A stretch of 64,000 nucleotides of DNA, taken from NCBI RefSeq assembly GCF_014217875.1, contig NZ_CP059060.1, forward strand, positions 1,736,001 to 1,800,000, given 5' to 3'. The notes below the pieces were generated by a model. That model made no database searches, was not told where the DNA came from, and saw only the letters and a list, made by a program, of their open reading frames with translations. Below, one piece after another: positions 37,465-46,823 of the stretch (the first letter of the stretch is position 1; each line of letters starts with the position of its first letter). Made by a program: the position numbers and the translations under genes. The DNA comes from Synechococcus sp. LTW-R. GTDB lineage: Bacteria > Cyanobacteriota > Cyanobacteriia > PCC-6307 > Cyanobiaceae.

Positions 37465-38562
37465 CTATATTACAGTGAACTTGGCTTTAACTGTTTCACC
37501 ATTGACTTCGAACAGTTCTTTGTTAGTCCAAGACTTAAGCACTTCAAAAAATTCTGACCTTGACATCTCAAAATAATCAAGGTATAGATCTATGAATTCT
37601 TGAGGTAAAATTCCGTCATAGAGATTGACAAGGCTAATGGCTTGGGACCTATCCATTGCACCTCTACGGATCTCGATACACGCGTCCTGGTTAGCTCTCC
37701 CAAATCCAAACTTAAGATACATTATGTATGTATGAAGAGCGTACAAGGCCTGGTCATTCTGAGCAAAATTAGTGAAGGTCCCTGAATTCGTTCCAGTTGC
37801 TTCTTGCAACCCGCACTTTTCTTTTGCTACAAGGTAGTTACGATAAGGATCCCAGTCTTCAAAGTAAGACCAATGGATAATAGAAATTTCATCTGTAGAA
37901 TCGGGAAAGTCAAAGAAGAATCGCTCTTTAGCGGAGATACCTGCAGATTTAATTACCTCATCATGCCCACCTTCAAGATATACTCTCTTTTGGTACTCAG
38001 AGTTGTAAATCGGAGATTGCTCCGTTTCTGTGGATCCACCATACTCAATCTCTCCATCTTCACTATATATGACGAGCCCTATACCTAGTTGATGGGCTAG
38101 ACGGGTTGGGACTGCCTCGATTGCTGTAAGCCAACCAAAATATGGCAAGCCTTTATGAATTAGACCGGCTTTATTTATTCGTTGCATTACCGTTGGGTTT
38201 GGGCTAATGCTGATATGATTGTAGCCAGAATTAATGAAATTAACAAGATTATCTTCTCCAATCTTAAGGGGAAGCGGTGGCTTGACTGTTACGCACAGTG
38301 GGTTTAGACCGAATTCTTCTTTGACCTTGTACGAGATATAAGAGCCATCCTTGCCTCCACTTACGGGTATTAAGCAGTCAAAATCAAAACTCTTAGACCG
38401 GGCTTGATTGAGGATTGACGCCAATTGCGATTTTCTCTCGTCCCAGTTAATATTCTTTTTCCTTTCTCGCCAGACGCATGCATTGCACTGACCCAATTCA
38501 TTAAACGAGATCCTTGGCCTGGTGCTCATTGCCAGGCATGTTTTGCACCACTTTAGCTCCAC
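37465..38562 (-). CDS. Second N-acetyl sugar amidotransferase (WbpG/PseA family)
   Basis: The 365-residue protein has paired cysteines (Cys 6/9 in CKTC, Cys 26/29 in CNAC) and a PP-loop SGGKDG at 68-73, the same plan as the enzyme at 10988-12352 but shorter by about 90 residues. The middle (LGIGLVIYSEDGEIEYGG) and the end (LKFGFGRANQDACIEIRRGAMDR) also match the family. It has no HisF/HisH beside it. The unpaired HisF2/HisH2 at 19000-20459 are the obvious candidates for partners. The gene is AT-rich and on the same strand as the large operon. Confidence 0.85.
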   Translation of the reverse strand: MELKWCKTCLAMSTRPRISFNELGQCNACVWRERKKNINWDERKSQLASILNQARSKSFDFDCLIPVSGGKDGSYISYKVKEEFGLNPLCVTVKPPLPLKIGEDNLVNFINSGYNHISISPNPTVMQRINKAGLIHKGLPYFGWLTAIEAVPTRLAHQLGIGLVIYSEDGEIEYGGSTETEQSPIYNSEYQKRVYLEGGHDEVIKSAGISAKERFFFDFPDSTDEISIIHWSYFEDWDPYRNYLVAKEKCGLQEATGTNSGTFTNFAQNDQALYALHTYIMYLKFGFGRANQDACIEIRRGAMDRSQAISLVNLYDGILPQEFIDLYLDYFEMSRSEFFEVLKSWTNKELFEVNGETVKAKFTVI

Positions 38563-38634
38563 CCAGGTTTTTATGCAGGATCTTTCATTATATGTCTTAG
38601 GTGGCTATATTGCGTTTTTGTTTGCAGTTGCAGA

Positions 38635-40461
38635 TCATTCTGCAGGAGATTCAGTCCCCTGGGCTTCGTGCCTTGCCTCGCCTCCAAGCCCAAAGGCCTC
38701 GTGGACAACCTGCAGGGCTTTAATGCCTTCACTCTCAGGTACCACGCAGCTGGTTCTGATTTCGCTAGTGGCGATCATCTCGATGTTGATTTGAGCGTCA
38801 GCTAGCGCGCGGAACATTCGACCCGCAGTACCAGCAGTGCAGGGCATGCCGGCACCGACGGCACTGATCCGAGCGATTGCCATCCCTTGTTCAAACCTGG
38901 TGCCTGACCATTGGTTCAGCAGCGGTTGCAGCGCGGATTTGGCCCTTTCGAGGTCCTCGCGCTTGAGACAGAAGCCCATGTCGCGGCTGATTTGTTCTCC
39001 AGATCCGTGGGTCCGCTCGGACTGCACGATTGTGTCCAGGCTGACGCCGGCATCGGCCAGGGCCCGGCAGACCGCCGCTGCTGTTCCCGGCTTATCAGGG
39101 ATGCGGCGCACGGCCACTTGGGCTTGATCTCGATCGAGGGCGACACCTCGCACCTCTGGCTGACCGGCACCGGAGGGGGCTGGATTTAGTCGAAGCTGGC
39201 GCTCGCTGAGCTCAAAGCAGTGGGCTGCCGCTTGTAGGGCTTTGTTTCCTTGATTTCCGGCGACCAGGCAGCTCACCTTCACTTCGCTGGTAGCGATCAT
39301 GCGAAGGTTGATGCCGCCTTTCGCCAAGGTGTCGAACAGACGTGCGGCTACACCGGGCCGACCCATGATTCCTGCCCCAGCAATGCTGAGCTTGGCCATC
39401 CCGGCCTGGGCCCTCAGGGTGGCTCCGGCCGCCTTGGCATCCATGAAGTCAAGGAAGCTCTGGCACACCGCTTTCGCGTCCTGCAGTTGCTCTTCCGCCA
39501 CGGTGAAGGCGATGTCGTTGCTGCTCCCTTCGTGGGTGGATTGCACGATCAGATCCACGCTCAAGCTTGCAGTGGAGAGGGCTTCAAACAATTGAGCAGC
39601 GACACCTGGTCGATCGGGTACGTGCGACAGGGCGAGGACGGCCTGGTCCGTTTCGAGCTCGGCTCCATCAACGGGCTTGCCCAGCTCTAGTCCTTCGCCG
39701 CTGCCCCGATGGTTGGTGTTGTCACTTGTGAGCAGCGTGCCTGGGGCATCGCTCCAGCTTGAACGCACCACCAAGGGGATGCCGTAGTTCCGCGCGATCT
39801 CAACAGCTCGGGGGTGCAAGACAGCTGCGCCGAGACTCGCCAGCTCGAGCATCTCGTCGCAGGTCACCGTCTCCATCAACTGAGCGTCCGCCACCTTACG
39901 AGGATCAGTGGTAAGGACGCCTGGGACATCGGTGTAGATCTCGCAGGCATCTGCCCTGATGGCTGCTGCCAAGGCCACGGCCGAAGTGTCGGAGCCTCCG
40001 CGGCCCAAGGTGGTGATCTCTGGAACCCCCGAGAGGCTGTTGCTAGTGCCTTGGAATCCGGCGACTACAACCACGTTGCCGTCATCAAGTAGCCGCCGCA
40101 CCCTCTCGGTTTTGATCTCCAGAATCCGAGCTCGGCCGTGGGCCGATTCTGTGAGGATCCCGACCTGGGGACCAGTCATCGAGACCGCAGGGATGCCCTC
40201 GGCGTGCAGGGCCATGGAGAGCAGGGCAATCGAGACCTGCTCTCCAGTGGCTAGCAACATGTCCATCTCCCGTTGGGGCGGGTTGTTGCAGATCGCCTGG
40301 GCCAGCCCGGTGAGTTCATCGGTGGTGTGCCCCATGGCCGACACCACGATCACCAGATCGTTCCCGTTTTCCTTGCTCGCAGCAATCCGCTTCGCCACAG
40401 CCTGGATACGCTCCACATCGGCCACGGAGGTGCCGCCGAATTTTTGGACCAGCAGGGCCAT
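38635..40461 (-). CDS. lysC: Aspartokinase with four ACT domains
   Basis: The enzyme phosphorylates aspartate, the first step toward lysine, threonine and methionine. The 608-residue protein has the kinase domain ([49 protein letters not shown]) and then two pairs of ACT regulatory domains. The four units are recognisable by the repeated pattern D.PGVAAQLF / RPGVAARLF / KPGTAAAVC / TAGTAGRMF. Four ACT domains are typical of cyanobacterial aspartokinase. Its 5' end is repeated, broken, at 45738-45845. Confidence 0.96.
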   Translation of the reverse strand: MALLVQKFGGTSVADVERIQAVAKRIAASKENGNDLVIVVSAMGHTTDELTGLAQAICNNPPQREMDMLLATGEQVSIALLSMALHAEGIPAVSMTGPQVGILTESAHGRARILEIKTERVRRLLDDGNVVVVAGFQGTSNSLSGVPEITTLGRGGSDTSAVALAAAIRADACEIYTDVPGVLTTDPRKVADAQLMETVTCDEMLELASLGAAVLHPRAVEIARNYGIPLVVRSSWSDAPGTLLTSDNTNHRGSGEGLELGKPVDGAELETDQAVLALSHVPDRPGVAAQLFEALSTASLSVDLIVQSTHEGSSNDIAFTVAEEQLQDAKAVCQSFLDFMDAKAAGATLRAQAGMAKLSIAGAGIMGRPGVAARLFDTLAKGGINLRMIATSEVKVSCLVAGNQGNKALQAAAHCFELSERQLRLNPAPSGAGQPEVRGVALDRDQAQVAVRRIPDKPGTAAAVCRALADAGVSLDTIVQSERTHGSGEQISRDMGFCLKREDLERAKSALQPLLNQWSGTRFEQGMAIARISAVGAGMPCTAGTAGRMFRALADAQINIEMIATSEIRTSCVVPESEGIKALQVVHEAFGLGGEARHEAQGTESPAE

Positions 40462-40492
40462 GGGTTGGCGCGAGCGCGGAATTCAAGATTCT

Positions 40493-40664
40493 CCTATGGC
40501 GTGAGCAGGGCCAGTTCATTGGCTGCCTGTAGGGCATGCATCAGGACCACCGCTTGGGCGGGAGCACGCGCTACGCGCGAACCTCCCACCCGTACCTATT
40601 GGTGGCTTGGCTCCCAATCAGGGCTTCCACCGCTTGGATCTTGAAGGCATCCTCAGCCCCGACA
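40493..40664 (-). pseudogene. Decayed holA fragment
   Basis: After the lysC start, the sequence TCCTATGGCG matches the last bases of intact holA (45841-45850). A jump follows, and 40504-40660 then aligns without gaps to holA 46112-46268. Examples are GGTTCATTGGCC / AGTTCATTGGCT, ACCGCTTGGGCGG in both, and GGCT(G/C)CCAATCAGGGCTTC in both. It carries no usable frame. It ends in CCCGACA at 40658-40664, where it joins the purF fragment. Confidence 0.85.
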
Positions 40665-41373
40665 CAAAAGGAGGTACCACCAGTTCGGTGGCCAGCGACC
40701 AGCCAGTGTTCAACCTCCTTGACTTCGCTCTTTAGGGCCTACAGCACCGCGTTCAGTAATCGGTACGAATCGCCGGACTTGATGCGCAACCTGGTACCGC
40801 TTCCAAGCGGAGGTTGCACCAGAACATGCGCCTCGTTAAGAAAGTTTTTAACTTTGGGACTTGAGCGGTCGTCCTGTCAGCTGGCAATCGGCAACGCTGC
40901 TTCCCATAGCAGTTTCCAGAAAGGCCTGTAACCTCTAGCTGGTGATGGTCAACAGCTGTTTGGGCCCAATGGCCTTTGCCTACAACAGCAACATGGTCAA
41001 TGCAGCCGAACTACGGCCAACCTATCAAGTGATCTGCGCCAAGCGGAATTCACCTTTATGAACAACTCAGCGCTGATTCGCGATGCGAACAGCAGCCCCT
41101 GAACCCTGGAAATGATTGGGACTCCGCTATCCGGTCTGCAGCGCCTTATGCCGAGGAGCCTTCAGAGTCTTGATCAGCATTTCCGAGGTCTGTTTGCCTT
41201 GCTCGAAGGCAATGTCATTTCTTTCTGATGTTCGACTACATGGTTTGGCTCCGCGAAACCCTCTTTGTCGATAGCAGCGAGACCTGCGGCTTCAACATCA
41301 TTCGTTCGATTTCAACAGGGTCGTCTAGTCGGGAGAAATCTTTCACCTCCTCTTGGATTGGTCGGAGTTGGTT
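40658..41373 (+). pseudogene. Decayed purF fragment
   Basis: This stretch aligns to purF from about 34528 to 35260. Clear blocks are TGGCCAGCGA(C/T)CAGCC, GGGCCCAATGGCCTTTGCC, GAATTCACCT, GGTCTGTTTGCC and GATAGCAGCGAGACCTGCGGC against GTGAGCAGCGAGACCTGTGGC. In one 61-base stretch from the GGGCCCAATGG block I count 49 identities. Stops and frameshifts are frequent and the nucleophile-cysteine region is gone. The rest of purF (its PRPP half) is missing. Confidence 0.88.
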
Positions 41374-41899
41374 TGCTTTATAATCATGTATTAGCCAATC
41401 CCTTGCCATTATCTTTGTTTACACAAGAAAATAAATCCAGGTCTAGACATGAATGACCATCTCGATTTACTTTTAAAGTGACAAGAGGTTAATACTGTCT
41501 GGAAATATCTAATCAAAGATACAGTTTTAGTCGAAGAACTTTTTTCGGTGCACATGATCTAGGCCTGTCTACTATTCCCAGCTGCCATATCGCCTGTTAA
41601 AATGAGGATAAGTAACACCTCGCACATCGTCCTTTGGCCTCAAAGTTGCAATAAATCTCCTCACCGGCATCCCCAATGGATTTATGATTAACTACCTCCA
41701 TGCGCAATGTTCTCGCCTGGGTATATAGCCTACCCCTAAAGCATCCGTTAACGACTAATAGACCTAGGATGAACTTGGTCTACTATTTCTGAATTCTACA
41801 CAAAACAAGATGTCAAAAATGGCTAATTCCGTCAAACCCTTTACGGTTAAGCTTTAAACATTACTTCAGTGTGCAACTTTCAATAATGTTTTTGCTCTA
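41374..41899. other. AT-rich non-coding DNA
   Basis: No open frame with coding character, RNA gene or repeat is seen here. It begins where the decayed purF copy ends abruptly and may contain unrecognisable remnants. Confidence 0.5.
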
Positions 41900-42787
41900 C
41901 TAATATTCAGATTGGACGTAATACTCGCAGTATACACAAGGAACTAGTGTGCCACTGAGGAATTCGTTTTTAATCTTGCCGTGCTCAATAATGCTATCGT
42001 AGTTACTCTCATTTAAATCGCCCACCTTGCAAGAGAGTCTATAATCATGACAGCACAGCTGAAGGCTTCCATCAGGAATAAGCACCGGTTGGTTTAATCT
42101 CTTGTATGAACAAAACCAGGGAGCTTTACTTGTTGAAGGCTTTGGTTTGGTTTCCTCCTTAACAGGTGTGCTTGTAAGGTCAGTCGTGTCTACTAGGTTT
42201 GTTCTCGAATGTGCATGTAACCTTCTGTCTATAATAACAGTAGAGGGGATATTTAGTGAAGAGATTAAATCCTCGATGTCGGGGTGAAAGTGGCTACCAA
42301 ATGTAAGAAGGTCTAGATTCTGATTATTGTCAATTAGAGAAGGAATAGCACCCTTTAATATATCCAGATACTCTCGATTGACATCCAATCCTCTCATTCT
42401 TCCCTGGTCATCAGGTAAATGCAAGGTGAAAGATGTAAAATACTTGAATTGTGTTACAAACTTGATTGATGCATTATGACCGCTCAGAGTAGTTGAGATC
42501 AACTGACTGTGACCTCTATCATGACAGTAGCTAATCATTTGATCGAGATCCCTGACAAGGCAGGGTTCGGAGTAACCTGTCCAGTGAATTGCAACATCCG
42601 AGGGAACATTATCAAGATATTGCTTAAACTTGTCGAACTTGAGTACCTTTTTTGACCGTGACGTTGCTGCTTCGATCAGCGTATCTTGCGGGCAATAACT
42701 ACACTTAACGTTGCAACCTAGTACAGTAGTTATTTCGAGAGACTTGCGTGAACGCCTCGACTTATCAAGTAAGCTTTCCATATTCAA
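41900..42787 (-). CDS. Radical SAM protein with SPASM-like C-terminus
   Basis: The 295-residue protein has the radical SAM cluster motif CNVKCSYC (Cx3Cx2C) near residue 25. An AdoMet-enzyme half-barrel follows (IHWTGYSEPCLVRDLDQMI). A C-terminal cysteine set (WFCSYKRLN, LQLCCHDYRLSCKVGDL, VPCVYCEYY) fits an auxiliary SPASM-type Fe-S cluster. Such proteins modify peptides, sugars or cofactors; the substrate is unknown. The gene is AT-rich and isolated, with more than 500 bases of non-coding DNA on each side. Confidence 0.8.
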   Translation of the reverse strand: MNMESLLDKSRRSRKSLEITTVLGCNVKCSYCPQDTLIEAATSRSKKVLKFDKFKQYLDNVPSDVAIHWTGYSEPCLVRDLDQMISYCHDRGHSQLISTTLSGHNASIKFVTQFKYFTSFTLHLPDDQGRMRGLDVNREYLDILKGAIPSLIDNNQNLDLLTFGSHFHPDIEDLISSLNIPSTVIIDRRLHAHSRTNLVDTTDLTSTPVKEETKPKPSTSKAPWFCSYKRLNQPVLIPDGSLQLCCHDYRLSCKVGDLNESNYDSIIEHGKIKNEFLSGTLVPCVYCEYYVQSEY

Positions 42788-43963
42788 ATAGCAACTTCTC
42801 CATTATATCATCAGATTAGTAACTTTTGCGTCATTGAGCTCTCCAGGCTGAGCTGCGTCGTCAAATCCTAGGTCATCTGCCCTCACCTTCTCGGTGCGTT
42901 CTCAAGGCCTCTAGCCACGAACGACTCAAGAACTTTCTCCAGCTGATCCGGATGCTGTTATCAGCAGCAAACGACTGGCGGCATTGTTAATCTATATACC
43001 AAATAGGCGAGTTCCTTGGAGCGGATCGGTCAACGGATATAGATCGATCACCACTAGGGCTTTTTCCGCATTGCATTCTAATAAAAGGTACCTATGAGGG
43101 ATGACTGATCCTCGTCTTTTTACGTGCTCGGATTGTACGGTTAAGCATATCCCACTTAAAACTATCAAACCTTCCCCATTCTGATATCCACACAGTGCTA
43201 CCTTAATTGACCGAATATATCCTTCATCACTAGATAAGTAATGCTATTAACGTAGCCTTTCTGAAACTTGTCCAGGAATCTATTTAGTCATCAAACAAAA
43301 GTTGCCTAGCCCTTTCTTTCCTCTACTTGCTATTCTTAATAACGTCAATGCAGTAAACAGAGAACCGCAGGGGCCTAACGTTCTCCTTTAATCTCTTGCG
43401 CGCTCACTACCACAACTATGACTCATAATCCAATGCCGTCTTCGTCATATATTTCAACCTTGCTACCTCTTCTAGGTTGAAAAACCTTGCAGCCGTCTAA
43501 CTTCGTAGAGCCGTAGAAAAAACTTCCTGAAGCACCCTCAACTCATCTAATTACTTGTTACGCGCTTAAAAGTCGACTATCTCTAGTTCTCTGATTTTTT
43601 TGCCACATATAAAAAATCAAACATAAAATCAATAAATATCCAAATATATTCCTAACTTGCTAACCGCCTTGGAGGCATACTCGGCACTTCTTGTATGACA
43701 TATATCCCACCTCCTCTGGATAATCCCAATCTAAAAGAACCCTGTCTTATCACTCAATAATCTAAACGCTCAGCCCCATATCCGAGTATTAAAACATCTG
43801 CTTAATCAATATCCATACTGAATGCAATAAGCACACTCGATGTCTCCAATAAACTAGCTAGTAGCGCCCTCGTGCCCGGGTATCGACTCTATCCAGCACC
43901 TTGTAGTACTCTCCACACGAATCATCCAAGACAATGATACAATACATTAAATGTAGTAGACCA
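42788..43963. other. Gene-poor DNA of the third island
   Basis: No credible gene is seen in 1176 bases. A patch at about 42840-43080 is less AT-rich and reads for some 50 codons on the plus strand before a stop, so it may be a gene remnant, but I could not match it to anything in the window. The rest is AT-rich with many stops in all frames. Confidence 0.5.
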
Positions 43964-45160
43964 ATGAAAAGCCTTCTTATAATTGTTGAGTCACCCTTCA
44001 GCTATAGAGACTTTGAGCGCTTTGCCGTTGGCGAGTATCAAGAACTTGGTTACGATGTCTATTTAATCGATCTTTCTAGACTAATAAACCCAGGCCTGTA
44101 TCAGTCAAGGCGGCATGTACAACTCTCAAAAGAAAAATACAAAATCCTGTCCCCCAAAAACTTTATTTCTGCATTTCGGCTAATACGCCACACAAATCCA
44201 GATTTTACGATTGACTACTCGCTCACGTCTTATCAAATTGGTCAACCATTCCTCACCAAAATAGGACTACTCATTACAGTCGCTTGCTTTAGCAAGCAAA
44301 TTGTCATTGAAACAGGAAAGTTCCCCGACAAAAGAATTGCCACAAGCTCTACGACCAAAGCCAAAACCGCAAACTTTGCTCGATTCGTTATTTATAAGCT
44401 GATCAGCCTCATCTATGTTGCCTTTCCACCCTATGCCTTCTTTAAGTCTGGTTCTATTTCAACTACTACGATCGAAAAATACTCTAAGAATATTGTGTAT
44501 GCCCATAACTACGACTTTGATATCTATCTGCGCACAATTGAAAGCCCACCACAGACACCACTAAGGCCATATCTGTTATTTCTAGATCAAAACCATGTAG
44601 GGAGTGATGACCACAAAATCTCCTGCCATCGCTCCAGTAATATTCGAATAATAGACAGTTCAACTTACTATCATGAAGTCAATCTAGCCCTACGTTCACT
44701 CTCTAATCATTTTGGTCTAGAAGTGTTCGTTGCGGCGCATCCACGTTCTGATCTTAGAGCGTTACGACTTGGGTATGAGTTCATGGTTGTGTCCGGCTCT
44801 ACTTCCGACTTGATCTACAACTGTGAATTCGTTATGTGCCATGATTCTACTTCGATTCAATTAGCAGTTCTTCATCGAAAGCCGATTTTGTTTTTGAAGA
44901 CATCCGATTATCTTAATCCCGACTATAATACCTTTTATGAGAATTCTTTCAACATCGATTACCTCGCGAAATCCCTGGGATCTCCAATCTTAAGCTCCAC
45001 TCAAATCCAGAGTCTCTCTAAAATCGATCTTTTAATCAATCCAAGTCTTTACAAGAGTTTTGAGGCGGAATATATCAAGATTCCTGGATCTCCGCTAAGC
45101 AAATCATGGCAGATTGTCAATCAATTCTGCGACTCTCATTACCGCCTCTTTGATGTCTAA
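43964..45160 (+). CDS. Putative GT-B-like glycosyltransferase, surface polysaccharide
   Basis: The protein has 398 residues from ATG 43964 (MKSLLIIVESPFSYRDFERFAVGEYQELGYDV); the open frame starts 10 codons earlier. The beginning looks like the first Rossmann unit of GT-B enzymes. The last third has VFVAAHPRSDLRALRLG and then CHDSTSIQLAVLHRKPILFLKTSDYL, the His-Pro and Ser-Ser/Ala plus gKPi pattern of capsule-type and polysialyltransferase-like glycosyltransferases. A hydrophobic segment (FVIYKLISLIYVAFPPYAFF) lies near 150. No family can be named with certainty. It is the only plus-strand island gene. Confidence 0.5.
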   Translation: MKSLLIIVESPFSYRDFERFAVGEYQELGYDVYLIDLSRLINPGLYQSRRHVQLSKEKYKILSPKNFISAFRLIRHTNPDFTIDYSLTSYQIGQPFLTKIGLLITVACFSKQIVIETGKFPDKRIATSSTTKAKTANFARFVIYKLISLIYVAFPPYAFFKSGSISTTTIEKYSKNIVYAHNYDFDIYLRTIESPPQTPLRPYLLFLDQNHVGSDDHKISCHRSSNIRIIDSSTYYHEVNLALRSLSNHFGLEVFVAAHPRSDLRALRLGYEFMVVSGSTSDLIYNCEFVMCHDSTSIQLAVLHRKPILFLKTSDYLNPDYNTFYENSFNIDYLAKSLGSPILSSTQIQSLSKIDLLINPSLYKSFEAEYIKIPGSPLSKSWQIVNQFCDSHYRLFDV

Positions 45161-45621
45161 TGCTGTTATTCTGATATTAGCCAATGATTACTTGTGCTGA
45201 TCAATTTCATCTTGCAATCAGCATCAGTTAACGCTTTCGCATACTGCGAGGAGTTCCACTGCTTAAGTTATTGCAGCATCAACATTACTCATGTGATCGA
45301 TGGTCAGACTTTCTTGTAGGTGGCTCCTTTGAGTTAGTCCAGTTACGGTTTTAGGGCGGCTTAGCCCATTGCGAAATTCATTCTCTTTGCGCACAAGCTC
45401 ATGTGGTGGCTTAGTCGCTTGCCTCCACAGCCGGTCCCCTCGGATGGAATGACTGTTCTATGGCTGATGCATGCTCGTGTCACAGTCGGCATGCTGCGAC
45501 TCCTGTATCGGTCTTTCTCGACTCGAGTTTCTTCATTAGAACTGACTTGTCGCTATGCCCGCTCGCTTCTCGATTAGTCCCGTCAAGTAGGTGGCGGTTT
45601 CGACATGTGGGTGATCCTTTT
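45161..45621. other. Non-coding DNA before the lysC remnant
   Basis: No gene is supported. GC content rises again toward the right, and the stretch may hold further decayed lysC sequence, but I found no convincing alignment left of about 45622. Confidence 0.45.
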
Positions 45622-45845
45622 TCAGCTCAAAGCAGCGGGGTGCTGCCTGTATCTGGGTCCTTGTTGCCTTTATTGCTTTGCAACCACGTCGCCCACGCTG
45701 TCTCCGTTCATTGCGATCAGACTCAGGCTGACGCAGTACTTGGCCACAGCCTGGATGCGCTCCACATCGGCCACGGAGGTGCCGCCGAATTTCTGGACCA
45801 GCAGGGCCACGGGTGGGCGCGAGCGCGGAATCGACGATTGTCCTA
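45622..45845 (-). pseudogene. Decayed lysC fragments
   Basis: There are two pieces. 45622-45737 resembles lysC 39205-39330 (AGCTCAAAGCAG block, then CTTTGTTTCCTTGATT-like sequence) with many changes. 45738-45845 matches the lysC 5' end (40390-40500): in a 72-base stretch starting GCCACAGCCTGGAT there are 3 differences. The start codon has become GTG and about 1 kb of the gene between the pieces is missing. The remnant runs directly into the stop of intact holA, the expected lysC-holA junction. Confidence 0.88.
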
Positions 45846-46823
45846 TGGCGCCAGTAGGAACCCGTCTCGGAAGGCATCACCGGGATCGGCTCCCCGCTTG
45901 AGGCTGGCTTCCACCTGCAGCAGTTGACGCAGCAAGGCGAGAAAGCGGTCCGGTTTGTGGCCTCGGATTTGTTTGCGCATCACGTAGATCCGTTTGGGAT
46001 TGCCGATCCCGGCGGCCTTGGCGATCGCGTTGACATCGTTTTCACCTTGCTGATCTAGCAAACTCACCCAGAGCCAACCCCGGATCTGCCCGCAGAGGGT
46101 GGCCACGATCCGCAGGGCCGGTTCATTGGCCGCCAGCAGGACATCCACCAGGGCTACCGCTTGGGCGGAAGCACCCGCCAGGAGCGCATCGCCCACCTGC
46201 AGCGCATTGGTGGCCTGGCTGCCAATCAGGGCTTCGACCGCTTGAGCGGTGATGGCCTGCCCGGCTCCGACATAGAGGGAGAGTTTCTCCATTTCGCTGG
46301 CCAGCCGGGCGCTATTGCTGCCGATGGCAACGCTCAGGGCTTGGGCGGCGTCGGCTTGAAGCTTGAGTCCCAGCTCTTGGGCCGTGCGTTGCACCAAGTC
46401 CACCTGTCCGGATCCATCCCAGATCGCCGGCAGTTGAAAGCTGCGCTCCTTGGCCTCGCCGCTTTTGACCAGTTTTTGCAGGACTTTGGTGGTTTTGAGC
46501 CGCCCATCCGGTTTGGCGGCGTTGACCAGGACCAGATGGCATTGCTGCGCCACCAGGTTCAGTGTGGCCTCCAGTTGCTCCGCCAGATCAGCAGGGCACT
46601 GGTTGCAGAAGGGGCTGCGTTGCAACACGATCACGCGATCCCCTGCGCCAAAGGGGGCCGTTCGCGCTTCCTCCAAGGCTTGGACGGCCTGGTTTGCATC
46701 GTTGCCGTCCAGACGGCTGAGGTTGATGCTTTGCCAGGAGGGATCCACCTGGCTGTTAACCAGCGTTTCGACGGCCCGGCTGCGCGCGGCTTCGTCGTCG
46801 CCCCAGATCAGATGGATCGGCAT
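45843..46823 (-). CDS. holA: DNA polymerase III delta subunit
   Basis: HolA is the clamp-loader subunit that opens the DnaN ring. The 326-residue protein begins [22 protein letters not shown] and has the family's [39 protein letters not shown] and the C-terminal helical domain ([14 protein letters not shown]). It overlaps the Phd-PIN gene upstream by 16 bases. A 3' fragment of this gene lies at 40493-40664, so this copy marks the right edge of an old duplication. Confidence 0.94.
   Translation of the reverse strand: MPIHLIWGDDEAARSRAVETLVNSQVDPSWQSINLSRLDGNDANQAVQALEEARTAPFGAGDRVIVLQRSPFCNQCPADLAEQLEATLNLVAQQCHLVLVNAAKPDGRLKTTKVLQKLVKSGEAKERSFQLPAIWDGSGQVDLVQRTAQELGLKLQADAAQALSVAIGSNSARLASEMEKLSLYVGAGQAITAQAVEALIGSQATNALQVGDALLAGASAQAVALVDVLLAANEPALRIVATLCGQIRGWLWVSLLDQQGENDVNAIAKAAGIGNPKRIYVMRKQIRGHKPDRFLALLRQLLQVEASLKRGADPGDAFRDGFLLAP

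Noticed and set aside
40536-40931. 131-residue plus-strand open frame
   Set aside because: It runs through the decayed holA piece (antisense) into the decayed purF piece; it is a by-product of the duplication joint, not a gene.
45460-45927. 155-residue plus-strand open frame
   Set aside because: It lies antisense to the lysC remnant and the 3' end of holA; its latter part mirrors the antisense reading of intact lysC.
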